Source: Prorocentrum cordatum
Lineage: Eukaryota; Sar; Dinophyceae; Prorocentrales; Prorocentraceae
Assembly: GCA_963575745.1 (NCBI GenBank)
Contig: CAUYUJ010022554.1
Span: 45,001 to 109,000 of the forward strand
Direction: 5' to 3'
Length of the DNA: 64,000 nucleotides
Position numbers and translations under genes: made by a program. The notes below the pieces were generated by a model, which had not been told where the DNA came from, did no database searches, and worked only from the letters and a program-made list of their open reading frames with translations. The first letter of the stretch is position 1, and the number at the start of each line of letters is the position of its first letter. Positions 29,951 through 40,182 of the stretch are shown here, piece by piece.

Positions 29951-31150
29951 GGGTCGCCACCCTGACGTGCAACGAGTGTTTGCGGCGAGGGGCAAAACGC
30001 GGGCTTTCATCCAGTCGGAGATCGCGAGCCCCAGTGGCGTCGCGAAGTGTTCATGGGAGCCCGACTGGTTGCTGACAGTTTCTTCCAACGACACGTCCAT
30101 TCTTGTCGGGGATGTCACGTCGAAGGGCATCGTGAACTGGAACCGGGAGGGCTGCCAGCAGGCGTTCAATGTCGCAGTCCCAGACATGCAGCGTGGTCTC
30201 GCTGGCTGTAGCCAGCGACGGGGCTCGGAGACCACGGTCAACATCGACAGTTTCACTATAGTAGGCTGGAATACTTGCAAGAAGGGGGCCTCTGCGGTAT
30301 CCAAGGTCACCGGGGAGCTGCGCTCACAGTTGGGGTACTTTGTGGCGCTATTGCAAGAGATTCCGGCATGGGGGTCTAGGGGCGCGTGCGTCTGCCACCA
30401 GCACGTCATGCTCAGTAAATCGGGGTGCGATTGTGGCTGTATTATTCTTAGATGTTGAATGCCAGCTATCCGTCGCACCGTTCACCGTCGCTACTGGTCT
30501 GGTTGCGTTGTTGGGGGCGTCATATTACTAACAGCTCATATTCTAGATCATGCAGGAGAGGATGGTTTCGGCCAGACTGCAGTTCAAGAGTGCACCAGTT
30601 TTGTCCGACACACCCGAGAAGCCTACCCAACAATAGCCTTTGACATTCTTCTGGCGGTTGACGCCGGCTGCAGCCTACCTGCGAATCATGAAGGGGGTTA
30701 CTGGAAATCGTGTTCTCCCAGGCGCCAAATCCCACACGACGCAAATTGCAAACATAATACTTGCATGGTTTGAAGCGCTCAACGCGCGCGCCCTGAACAC
30801 GTTCAACAGCGCGCCTGCCTCAACTTCTGTGCCAGAGGACCTACGGACATGCGGCGCCAGGAGGGTGCTCCGGAAGCGCGCCCAGATCGATTTCATGGCC
30901 GTCGCGCCCAGGGTCTCGGGGTGTGCACGCTCGCAGGCGTTCTGCAGCAAGCTGTTCCGGGGCTCTGATCACAGGCCACTGCTACCCGAACTCCGCGGGC
31001 TCGCGCCACTGGAACGCGGGGAGATACCGAGGAGATCCCTGAAAGGTTGGACACCGGCGTCGGAGGAAGACGAGGAGTCTTTCAAGGAGAAGTGCGTCGG
31101 TTTCTCCGGCCTCGGCCTGGGGGGGCTTCGCGCGCCCGCGGAGGAGGTGG
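29951..31150 (+). pseudogene. L2 EEP (APE-type) endonuclease, frameshifted
   Basis: The endonuclease/exonuclease/phosphatase domain nicks target DNA to prime reverse transcription. Its first motif, SFTIVGWN, lies near 30250. The catalytic Glu of LLQE is at 30357-30359. ILLAVDAGCSLPANHE at about 30650-30695 should be the GDxN motif but has Gly in place of Asn. QIDFMAV follows at about 30885-30905 and GSDHRPL at 30961-30981. Three frames are used in turn with breaks near 30440-30520 and 30700. The C-terminal Asp-His pair is intact, but the changed Asn and the frame breaks suggest an inactive copy. Confidence 0.65.
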
Positions 31151-33171
31151 CATCAAATGCCAGGTTTACGACGACGTCGGCACGGCAGGCGCCCTCGCGC
31201 CGATCCTTAAACGCGAAGGTAAAGCAAGCTCGAATTGCATTGACGTCGGCGCCACAAACGGAGCACAGGTCCGCAGTGCAACGCCTTCGACGAGTTATGC
31301 GCCAACGCAGGAAAGAGAGGAACAGAACGAAGTTAGCGACGGTGCGCGCTGCCCCTCCCCCCGACGTTGCATTCCTACGCAAATGGAGGTCGGTGGGGAA
31401 CTCGCGCGCGACCAGTCGGAGCGGTTGCAGGAAGCCGAACAATTTGGAAAGCGTCGTTCCCAGGATTTGGCGAAAGATTCAACCATCCAGTATGCCGGGT
31501 TGGCCGCTCTATCCAGCGCAGCCCAAAACTGCATTCTGGATGGTGTCCTTCCGAGCCGGCTCACGTTTTACGACGTCCTGCAAGGCCGCGCCAAGATGAA
31601 GCCGAACACAGCGCCCCGGATGAACGGCTGCCCCCCCCCGAGGTGCACAAGACTATTCAATTTTTCTTGATAGTTCACATTTGGCGCCTTTTCCTGCATC
31701 GGCAAACCCATTTCGATTCCGAAGACCCTGCAGATTAAGGGAATCGATTAGACGGGCACCCCTAAAGAGCCACACGCGGCGCGTTACGACAAATTCCGTT
31801 GGATTTCCAGCATCGATTGTTTTTGGAAGTGGTACGTGAGCAGCCTGATCCAGTGCATTCGGCCGACGCTGGCTGAATCCCCGTATGTTTGCAACTGCGG
31901 CTTCAAAGCGGGCCTCAATTGTTTGGACATCGTCTGCGTGTTACGTCAGGTACTGTTCCTCGCTCGCCGCTGGGATGTTGCAGTCTCGTGAGCTGCCCTG
32001 GACGTGGCGACTGCCTTCGACTCCATCGACCACGGCGTGATGTGCGACATGCTGACCAAAAAGGGCCTTCATGCTGAGCACGTTTGCTGTTTATTGCGGG
32101 AGGTGTCCGGACTCGCCGCATCCTCATCGGCGCCTTCGGCTGGCTCTGCACCTCGGTTTTCTTGGTCCCGGGGCGGGAAGCAAGGCGGAAGGGGATCCTG
32201 GGCGCGCGGAACCTGATAGTTGAAGCGGGCTTGGAAGATTTGGCCCGTAGTTGGTCCTCCAGAGGTTTCGGCCTGCACTATGGCATTGGCCAGCGGCTTG
32301 CGCTTTTAGTTTGGGCGGATAATATTTTCATCGCGGCAGCCCTCTGGCTTCTGGACAGATGTTGACTATGCGCCAGGAGCTGACGGATCTCATCTACACA
32401 CTCAAGCTTTCATGGAAGGGAAGCTCGTTGCAGTACATCCGCGGGGGCCGAGGAGCTGATGAAACTGGGGACGTAGGCTTGAATGTGCCCGGAAACGTCA
32501 CTCTGACGCTCAAGCGAGTAGATCACATGAACGCGTTAGTCGTTCTCCTAGACAGCCGGGGTTCGAGCACGCGCAGCTTCGATCATCGCCAGCAATTGGG
32601 TGAAGCTTGCTTATGGGCTCATTCGGCGGGTTTCCTGGGTCTCGGGACGGCTAGAGACCAGTTTCGGGCCTGGTGTTCAGGGCCCGCAGCTTCTTTCGCA
32701 TATGGATCAAACTCGTGGCACGCAACTTCTTGTTTATTGCTGGCGGCTAAACGCTGGGGGTGCAGATTCTTGCGGAGGGCACTGCGCCTTCGCAGAAGGC
32801 CGGGAGAGGGCAGCGCAGTCTACAACCAGCGCGCGGCGAGGACAATCGAGACATGGGCTGGACGTTTCGCATGCCGCTTACTTCACCATCGGATCGTGTA
32901 CGACATCTTCCAGCAAGCTTGGAGGGAGGAGCATCAAACATTTCCAGCTGGATTGAATCACCTTCACTCGGTTCGCAGATTCCGGACTCGGGAGTGGTGG
33001 TCTGGCGCCCAGCAGGTACCTTATCGCTCCCGTCGAAGTTTAGGCTTATCGCATGCGGCTCCAGGTCACGACACCGAATGGGAAGACGTTTTGGTGCTGG
33101 TGCATGGTGTGGGATGGAGGGCTTTCCACGACCAGTTTGGCCAGGTGCGGGACTGGTGAGCGAATTTAGAG
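31151..33171 (+). pseudogene. L2 reverse transcriptase and thumb region, frameshifted
   Basis: After a basic linker (RRVMRQRRKERNRTKL near 31290-31340), the RT N-terminal region reads LQGRAKMKPNTAPRMNG (31578-31629). A C9 run (31631-31639) then shifts the frame into PPEVHKTI. Motif A is LDVATAFDSIDHG at 31998-32036, preceded by an in-frame TGA at 31989. Motif B-like GKQGGRGS lies near 32180-32200. Motif C is VWADNIFI at about 32314-32340, where the second catalytic Asp is Asn. The 32359-33159 frame (267 codons) is the post-RT region and ends at a TGA after DW, beyond which the same frame continues. The missing Asp and the frame breaks imply no activity. Confidence 0.7.
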
Positions 33172-33853
33172 TTCTTTGCTAATGAGGCGTGCGCTCGCTG
33201 GGACTTGCCGCCCCCGCCGGGCAGGCCGCGCGTCGAGGCGACGACGGCGTTAGGGGGGCAAGAGCCCCAAATCCCGTGGCCATGTTTTTGAGGGTCTCCC
33301 GGAGCCCCACACAGCGACTGAGCCGGAAGTCGACTTCAATTGGGGCGTCGCGCCCAGACGCCTTCTGTTTATTGTGGATTGCCAACTTCTGCAAAGAATC
33401 GCACGTGGACATGCGCCTTGCTTGGGCCCGTCCGCCGCCCCGCTGTTACGACGCACTTGCGACGACGTGGTCAACCTGCTATGCTCGGGATGGCGTCCGC
33501 CTCGTCTGCGGGGGGGCCCGGTTGCGTGGCGCCGGAGGCGTTTCAATGTCATGGCGGATTATCTGGCCAATTACACCATGGATGTGCAGAAGACGGGGTC
33601 TCTGGAATTCGATTGGCCTTGCACAGACAAATCTCTACGATAATGCAGCTCGATCGTTCACTCCGACGGCGGGGCACAAGGCAGGGCATGCGCCGCGTCG
33701 GCTTGGATTGTCGAGGCCATCTCGTGCAGTGGGGAGAAGCGGGCCTTAGCAATGGGGGGCGCATTTCACAGCTCCTGGATGGATTCATTCCGGTATGAGG
33801 CCGCTGCGCTGGCAGAATGCTCGACGTTTGTGCGAACGCTCGAGGGTCGATAA
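33172..33853 (+). pseudogene. L2 RNase H-like domain with circularly permuted motif order
   Basis: RNase H removes RNA from the RNA/DNA hybrid during element copying. The usual order is Asp (DGS), Glu, Asp, then the N..AD helix. Here the 33254-33853 frame reads first LLFIVDCQLLQRIARG (Asp at 33377-33379), then RRRRFNVMADYLANYTMD (AD at 33554-33559), and only then VHSDGGAQGRACAASAWIVE (Asp at 33665-33667) and FRYEAAALAEC (Glu at 33797-33799), ending at TAA 33851. So beta4-alphaE precede beta1-alphaA. One in-frame TAA (33641) separates the halves. A Trp/Pro-rich lead (CARWDLPPPPGRPR, 33190-33235, frame +1) links it to the RT. No earlier DGS motif is seen within 100 codons upstream. The alternative is two fused half-domains. 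Confidence 0.6.
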
Positions 33854-33931
33854 GGTGTCGTTCACGTTTAGTCTCATCGCCGGCAAGTCTTGGTAGACTT
33901 TGAGCCGTAGTCCAAGTCCAAGTCCAAGGAC

Positions 33932-34330
33932 TTGGACGAGGGGGCTAAGCAGGCCGTCGAGGCGGCGAAGGCCTCAGCGGTCGAGCAGATGCAAGAGAAC
34001 GCGTGCAACTTCACGGGGCAGCTTCGCCAGCAGTTGGCAGAGGCAAAGGAGAAGGCCCAGGAGCAGCGCAGAGTCATCGCGCAGGCGGCCAAGAAGAGGA
34101 AGGCTGATGGGGTCGGCGCAGTCGCTTCGGCCTCAGGGGGGGCGGCAGCAGCGCCGCCGACGGCAGCAGCAGCAGCGGTAACAGCAGTCCCAGCGCAGGA
34201 CCAGGCGAAGGACGAAGCCGATCAGCTCTTGCAGGGGATCCGCGAGGCCAAGGGCGACGGAAAAGGGCACCGCCCAGGCCAGGCAGCGACGCCGAGCGCA
34301 GGGGCACTGCCGTGCACGAGGAGGCGGCGG
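33932..34330 (+). CDS. L3 coiled-coil ORF
   Basis: A (Ser-Lys)3 lead at 33911 after a TAG is followed by DEGAKQAVEAAKASAVEQMQ and QLRQQLAEAKEKAQEQRRVI, a strong heptad-like coiled coil. An Ala/Pro-rich linker comes next. The frame stays open to 34966, but after about 34330 it becomes His/Arg/Gly-rich nonsense while another frame takes up the endonuclease, so I end the coding call there. There is no ATG near the start; a TTG at 33932 is the first alternative start, or the ORF is 5'-truncated. Confidence 0.5.
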
Positions 34331-34337
34331 CACGCCC

Positions 34338-35012
34338 CCCAAGCGCACCATCTTCAGCGCCAACCTCACCACAAGGGGGCCCGCAGCCACCAGCTACCGA
34401 GCGCGAGCATTACCAGGCACTACTACGAGGGCCACGACCATAGAGGACAGCCATCGCATGGGCGACGAGGACATGTGCGACTGGGCGCCAGTCACCTTGC
34501 ACATGAGGGGCACGTCGATCACGGTGGTCAGCCTCTACCTGGACGCGGGCCTGTCCTTGAAGGAGGGTATCAACCGCAGGAAGCTGGCGAGTTTGGCGGC
34601 GTTCCTCCAGCGCCTGCAGGGCGCGTGGATCGCCTGCAGGGACTTCAACAAGGACCTGCAGGGGTTCTGGGCGCCAGGCTGGCCAGAGGCGATGGGCGCC
34701 TCCAGCCTCGTCGCATTGCCAGCAGGCACTACCACATGCCACCTCGGCGACAGCGCTACGAACATCGACTTCGCGATGGTCAACGGCGCAGGCGCCGAGC
34801 TCGTGGACGGCGTCGAGGCAGTCTACGACGTGCCGTGGAAGTTGCACATCGGTTTCGAGATCACCATCAACGGGGAGGCGCAGGCCACCATGGCGAGGAA
34901 GCTCAACGCGCCGCAGGCGTTCCCTCACCCGCCGAGACCGAAGGCGAGGCCGACACCGGGGAGTAAACGAACCCGTCGGCGCCTACAGCGAGCAGCCCAG
35001 GCACAATCATAA
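34338..35012 (+). pseudogene. L3 EEP endonuclease, N-terminal half largely missing
   Basis: A SANLTTRG remnant (about 34360) is soon followed by HRMGDEDMCDWAPVTLHM and ITVVSLYLDAGLSLKEG. The metal-binding motif is RDFN (34638-34649), where Gly of GDFN is Arg. TNIDFAMV lies near 34759-34782 and PWKLHIGF at about 34832-34855. In L4 and L5 the last motif is PWRPHCGL and SPHVPVDL, so this clade seems to use a PH motif where L2 has SDH. The segment carrying the catalytic Gln-Glu is not found, suggesting an internal deletion. The frame ends at TAA 35010-35012 and stays in phase with the following RT frame. Confidence 0.6.
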
Positions 35013-35027
35013 GGAGGAGCACGGCGC

Positions 35028-37428
35028 GTGCTGGCGCGGGAGCACGCGCCGCCATACCCAGAGGAAGAGACGCAGCTGGACATCAGCAGGTGGGGGGCGC
35101 TACAGCCAGTGACAGGCTGGCCCCATCACCCAGACCTGAGGCCCCAGCAGCTGGGAAGCAACTTCGAGGTCGGAAGCCCGCCGCTGTGGCCGTTGGGAGC
35201 AGCGGTTGAGCAGGAGGTCCTCCGCTCCAAGGGAGAGGTGCCGGGTGCAAGCCTTCGGGCCAGCACTGCAGCCCCCCCCCCCGTCCTGCAGGAGGTATTT
35301 CGTCGCCAAGTTGCTGGGCCAGGGGGCCCGATGGGGGACGAATCACCACCCTCGATGAGACCTTGGGCCCCTTCGATCAGCTCAGCCAAGAGATCGACTC
35401 ACCTGCGAACAGCCCAGAAGATGCACCACCCACCGAGCTCCCCGAGGACGACGGCGCCGCCGACGCCGCCGAGGAGCAGGGCACCAACGTCACAGAGCCC
35501 CGCGAGCAGAGCATGGATAGCAACAGCGCGCAGGCGGACACCCCCCCCGCGCGACTACAGCACGCGCCTCATCGAAGACGTCGACACCACCGCGCAGGGG
35601 CACCTCTGGGAGTGCTCAAGCCAGCTGGAGAACGCGCTGGGCCGCACCACCGAGACCCCCGACCACATCAGCAAGAGCGCGGCTTACCAGGTCCTGACAG
35701 CAGCGGCCGACCAGCTGGACCAGCTCTTCGAGAGGACCATGGGCACCATCGAGCGGTTCTACTGCATGGCGCACAAGGTCGCCCTGGAGGACAGGCCGCG
35801 CTTTATGGGCCGAGGGCATGGGTGCCAGCTCAAGGAAGTAGAGAACAGGGGGCGAGGCGAGAAGCGAGAGCGCTGCAGGAACATGAAAGCAGACTGGTGG
35901 GCACGAGTGGAAACGACACTCGCGCTGACGGCTAAGCTGAGGAGGAGAGACAGAGGGCACCAGCAGCTGGAACGGTTGGAAAAGGCAGCGCGCGCGCTCG
36001 CCTACACCATGCCAGAGCTGAAGGGCCACGTTACCCCCACGGCGGAACTCCACCACCAGATTTGGAGGAGCAGGCTCAAGAACCTTGGCAACGTACCCGT
36101 GGACATCATCGACGGCATGGCTGAACAGGCCGAGCTGGAGAAGCACGCAGCGGTGAAGCGCGACTACAGGGAGAGCACGAGGCACTTCTGCCAGTGGCTA
36201 GCCGACACGGAGGCGAAGCCAAGGGTGCTTCACTTGATCACCAAGCCGCCCGTCCGGCGGGAGGAAGAGATCGCGACGCCAGCCAATACCACGGACTACC
36301 CAGTGGAGATTGCAGACATGAAGGCGGAGGTGTTCAGCAATATATGGAGCTGCAACGGGCTCCCCCACGAGCAGCACGCCGTCATCCTGCAGAACCTGCG
36401 CGCGCAGGCGCTCAGCGCGGACTACAGCGCCTGGACCGTGGAGGACCTCGGCGCGGCGCCCAAGGGCGAGCCCGACCGAGGACAGGGGATCGACAAGCTG
36501 AGCTGCTCGGACATCAGGAGGCTGCCACTCGAGGGCAGGCAGGCGATCGTGGACTTGTTCAACGCGTGCGAACACCAGCTGATGTGGCCGTGGCAGCTCC
36601 TGTGCTCGCTGGTTATGGTGATGCCCAAACCAGGCAAGGGTGACAGAGCTCTGGCATTGCTCCCTCAGCTGGTCCGCACGTGGGAACTACTCCACCGCCC
36701 AGCCGTCCGCAAGTGGGCCAAGGACCATGAGCAGAGCTGGGGCGCCGCCGTCGCGGGCAACAGCTGCCTTCGGGAGGCCATGCGCAGGATCATCACCGAC
36801 GAGTGCTGCGACGAGACGCAGATCCTCCAGGGCTGCACGTTCGCCGACATCGAGAAGGTATACGGCGGCCTGAGGATGGACATCGTCATCCCCGAAGCCC
36901 TCGCCATGGGCTTCAACCCGCGTATCTTGACGCTGTTGATGCCGCAGCACTCCAGCACCAGGCACATGAGATGCAAGGGCAGCTACTCGCACGACCTGCT
37001 GGCAGACCGCTCCATCCTAGCGGGCTCCAGGCATTTCAACAGCATTGCCAAGACAGTCGTCTACGCGGTGATAGGCAAGATGCTCACGCGCACCTCAAGT
37101 ACTCCAGCCCTGCTCCCGAGAGCATGGTTCGACGGCATCAGCATCAGGATCATGGGCAGCCAGCAAGCAGTGGAGGACCATATGGCCGAGAGCACGCACG
37201 CCCTCAAGCAGGAACTTTCGCTGCACGGGCTGAGCCTGGCCAGCAAGACGGCGACCATGACGACGAACTTCGCCAGTGCGAAGTCGATCGCGCAAAAGCT
37301 ACGAGAGCGAGGAGTACGGGTGAAAACAGTCCGAGAAGGGCGAGACCTGGGAGCGGAGCGTGCAGCGCGAGGCACCACGACCAGGTCAACACACCACACA
37401 AGAGCCAGAGCAGCCAACCAGCGCTTCC
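35028..37428 (+). CDS. L3 linker and reverse transcriptase, partial at the gap
   Basis: This frame runs without a stop into the N run. Its first third is a Pro/Glu-rich linker. The sense between two C runs (C11 at 35272-35282, C8 at 35541-35548) lies in another frame (PANSPEDAPPTELPEDDGAA), so two compensating shifts are present. The RT then reads VMVMPKPGKGDRALALLPQL (about 36610-36670), AVAGNSCLREAMRRI, FADIEKVYGG (catalytic Asp 36846-36848), GSYSHDLLADRSILAGSRHF, and AWFDGISIRI, whose second Asp is Gly (37134-37136). DLGAERAARG near 37350 matches the post-RT motif of L4. It continues as an artefact frame beyond the gap, which I exclude. Asp loss in motif C predicts an inactive polymerase. 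Confidence 0.7.
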
Positions 37429-37528
37429 NNNNNNNNNNNNNNNNNNNNNNNNNNNNNNNNNNNNNNNNNNNNNNNNNNNNNNNNNNNNNNNNNNNNNNNN
37501 NNNNNNNNNNNNNNNNNNNNNNNNNNNN
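37429..37528. other. Assembly gap, 100 N
   Basis: Exactly 100 undetermined bases, the usual placeholder for a gap of unknown size. Sequence on the two sides need not be adjacent in the genome. Confidence 0.99.
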
Positions 37529-37897
37529 CTCCTCCTCCTCCTCCTCCTGCTCCTCCTCTCCCCTCCACCTCCTCGCTCTTCCCTCTTCACAATTACTCAA
37601 TATGAATACTACTCTCCCTCTCCCCCTGAAGTCGGCCTCAAAATATTCTATACCCCCCGCGTACTGTTTTTTACACACAGGATTCCCGGGAGTTGGGTTT
37701 TCGCATGCGTTTTTAAAAAATGCTGCTCTCGCTGAGGCGCTGGCCTCATTTCTGCTCCCGAATCGTTCCGAATCGTGCTCCCGCTGCAGCGTGGGCCTCA
37801 TTTTCGGATCGGTGTTTTGCCTCCGTCGTTCAGGATGGCGTTCTCGCCCCAGCGCGAGCCTCTTTCTCGCGCGCCCATCCGCCCGCCACCACCGCGC
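37529..37897. other. CCT tract then weak 60-bp tandem repeat; no gene
   Basis: CCT microsatellite at 37529-37570. At 37720-37880 three loose repeats of a (GCTCTCGCTGxGGCG..GGCCTCATTT) unit recall the Rep-E word GGCTCTCGCCTCAGCG. Confidence 0.4.
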
Positions 37898-38067
37898 CGC
37901 ACCACGCCCCGCCCCGCCGCACGCACACCCACCGCCACTTCCACCCACCAACGCACACACGCACGCACGCGCACCACCACCGCGCAACGCCACCACCACC
38001 GCGCTACCCCACCCACCACCACCACGCTACACCGCATCACACCACATCACACGCGCGCACACACAGA

Positions 38068-38119
<52 letters not shown>

Positions 38120-38127
38120 CACACACA

Positions 38128-38164
<37 letters not shown>

Positions 38165-38440
38165 ACACATATACACACGCACACACACACACACGCACAC
38201 ACACACACACACGCACGCACACACACACACACACCACCGCCACCACCACCATCACCGCCATCACGCACGTACGCACCTGGCCCACCACCAAACCACCAAG
38301 ACGCCACAACACGTCACACCACAGCACATGCGCACACACGCACACACACATACACACCACCACCACAACAACCACAACCACGCACACACGCACGCACGCA
38401 CGCGCACCACCACCCACTACGCACACGCGCGCGGAGCCAC
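37898..38440. repeat. (CA)n/(CACG)n/(CAC)n microsatellite, 540 bp
   Basis: CACGCA, CACACG and CACCAC variants cover the entire block, with a pure CACG core at 38066-38118 and CA tracts at 38119-38235. It gives poly-His/Thr or poly-Val/Cys frames of no coding value. Confidence 0.95.
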
Positions 38441-38541
38441 AGGTCCGCTACGACACGCGTCCGCGGATAGAGAAAATCAGCGCCATGGTAAGGGATGGGA
38501 GGGAGGGGTAGGATGTCAGATGTTGACGCGAGCGCACCTAG

Positions 38542-40182
38542 CTTGAGGTTCACATCGAGTCCGCCAGCGACTTGCAGCACTGGAAGGGCCAGGCACGCAA
38601 GTCGCATCTCAAGTTGATAGACAATCCAGCTCGTGGGACGGGCCGCGAGCAATCGGAGGCCACCAAGGACAGGGCCAACGAGGGCGGCGAGTGGATCCTT
38701 GGGAGGCAGCATTTACAGTTCCACAGGGTCCATGACACCGACTCTGTGTGCCGCGACCCCAAGGCCGAGGGCAGCGCCGCCCTGGACGGGTTCACGGTGG
38801 CGATCCTCAACCAGCAAGGGTATTCCATCGTGCTGATCGCCTTCTACGGCTACTGCTCCGAGGGCCTCCACGGCAGGAGCTTGGTGCGTTTCGCCAAGCT
38901 GGGGGCCCTCGTCTCTCAGCTGAAGCTGTCGTGGATTTGCATAGGCGACTTCAACCTCCCACCGTCCGTCCTGGCCGACGCTGGGTTTTTGGATCGTGTG
39001 GGTGCCAATGTCCTCACCGCTGCCGACACGGAGTACACCTGCGTGGGCGGCATGGGCAAGGGCAGCACGCTGGACTATGTCGTGGCCAGTTATTCGGCGT
39101 TGCCGTATATCGTGGGTCTGAGTGCAGTTTTGTCAGTGCCTTGGCGACCGCATTGCGGGCTTCAACTTCGGCTGAGAAGTTCGGGGTCTCAACTGTTGTG
39201 TCGGCAGCTGGTGCTTGCAGCTCAACTCCCACAAGTACTTCGACCTACCACCCAGCCGCAAGAGGGTTCCAAGTCGTCCGTGGCCCGAGGGGAGCGCGTC
39301 CTGGCACGACGGGCGGCCCAGGACAGGATGGCGACGGCGACGGATGAGATGTTCGGAGACCTCTGCTCTGCTGGAGGTGCGACGGCGTCTACATCAGCGA
39401 CGGCTTCTTCATCTGAGGGCGAGCCTAGTGCGCAGGCCAATTCTCTTGCCTCCGACTGGCCTGAGTCGGACGGTGAGGGCGACTACGTGCCCCCAGGTTT
39501 CTTTGGACCCGAGGCTGGCAGCCCAGCGGCTGCCTTGCCTCCAGCCTCGCCCAGGCCCGAAGAGGCCGAGGTCGCGGCTCCGTCTCACGGCATATCGAGT
39601 GTGCTTATCGCACCCCACGAGTCTCGGGACCCACCCAGTTGTTCTGCCTCCCCCGAGGTCCCCTCGAGCACCCATGGCGGTGCCCTGCCTGCCTTTTTCC
39701 TCCCCTCTGACCTCTGGGACTCCTGCAGGGCACAAGTGGGCTACACGGACTCCGCTGGCACCTCGGATGTTCTTCTTGTCATTGCCAACTCTGCGGCGTT
39801 TGCGGTTGGGGGACCGCATATTCTACGTCTGGGAGCTCTGTATGGATCTTGGGCCAAAGCTTTGGAGCGTACCGTCTGTATTCACCATGGGACGAATCTA
39901 GCGGGGCCTTCCAGGGACTCAGGGCCTAAGTACACCGTCACCGAGGTTAAAGCTCCATCTAAAGTTCGGGAACAGCCTCTTCATGATCAGGTGTCGTCTT
40001 GGTGGGGCAGGGTCACCACAGTACTGACCAAGCTCAGCTTGCATCGTTCTCGTGGCAACGGACCCATACAGCAGCAGCAGCTCGTGGAAGCGTGTGCGGC
40101 CTTGGCAGGGGACCAGCCAGACAGCGTACACGTGCCTCTCGCTTCGTTTGCCGACCCGACCGTGGCCTCGTGGAGCGAGTGA
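38542..40182 (+). CDS. L4 EEP endonuclease (C-terminal half) and linker
   Basis: Open from the TAG at 38539 to a TGA at 40180. There is no ATG near the start, so the true N-terminus is missing or lies elsewhere. The domain reads ALDGFTVAILNQQGYSIVLI, then WICIGDFN (38934-38957) with the metal-binding Asp and Asn, then STLDYVVASY (39064-39093) and VPWRPHCGLQLRL near 39135-39173. A Ser/Glu/Pro-rich linker spans about 39340-39700 (DWPESDGEGDYVPPGFFG). After it, WAKALERTVCIHH and SSWWGRVTTVLTKL align with the L3 linker (ERFYCMAHK, DWWARVETTLAL), which supports a common clade. The stop is TGA in VASWSE-stop-QARLL, with the frame continuing in phase. Confidence 0.7.
   Translation, partial: LEVHIESASDLQHWKGQARKSHLKLIDNPARGTGREQSEATKDRANEGGEWILGRQHLQFHRVHDTDSVCRDPKAEGSAALDGFTVAILNQQGYSIVLIAFYGYCSEGLHGRSLVRFAKLGALVSQLKLSWICIGDFNLPPSVLADAGFLDRVGANVLTAADTEYTCVGGMGKGSTLDYVVASYSALPYIVGLSAVLSVPWRPHCGLQLRLRSSGSQLLCRQLVLAAQLPQVLRPTTQPQEGSKSSVARGERVLARRAAQDRMATATDEMFGDLCSAGGATASTSATASSSEGEPSAQANSLASDWPESDGEGDYVPPGFFGPEAGSPAAALPPASPRPEEAEVAAPSHGISSVLIAPHESRDPPSCSASPEVPSSTHGGALPAFFLPSDLWDSCRAQVGYTDSAGTSDVLLVIANSAAFAVGGPHILRLGALYGSWAKALERTVCIHHGTNLAGPSRDSGPKYTVTEVKAPSKVREQPLHDQVSSWWGRVTTVLTKLSLHRSRGNGPIQQQQLVEACAALAGDQPDSVHVPLASFADPTVASWSE

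Larger units (their letters stand above)
28638..33853 (+). mobile_element. L2: complete but degraded non-LTR retroelement
   Basis: In order, the element reads: zinc-ribbon ORF, coiled-coil ORF, EEP endonuclease, reverse transcriptase, thumb region and RNase H-like domain. It copies itself by target-primed reverse transcription in families of this type. Both 5' ORFs are open, but the catalytic part is broken by several frameshifts and three in-frame stops (31989, 33157, 33641). L3 follows 79 bp after its last stop, in the same direction. No 3' poly(A) is present. The upstream limit is uncertain because a CCT tract ends at 28552. Confidence 0.75.
33932..37428 (+). mobile_element. L3: non-LTR retroelement cut by the assembly gap
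   Basis: A coiled-coil ORF, EEP C-terminal half and RT run from just after L2 to the N run. Its RT is of a different kind from L2 and matches L4: FADIEKVYGGL against VDIKGFYDEM, and AVAGNSCLREA against AVAGNSALREA. The 3' part (any RNase H and zinc motif) would lie in the gap or is absent, because microsatellite follows the gap. Confidence 0.7.

Noticed and set aside
37429-38546. Continuation of the L3 RT frame through the gap into CA-rich sequence
   Set aside because: The frame is carried by N and by a His/Thr microsatellite; the join is an assembly artefact.
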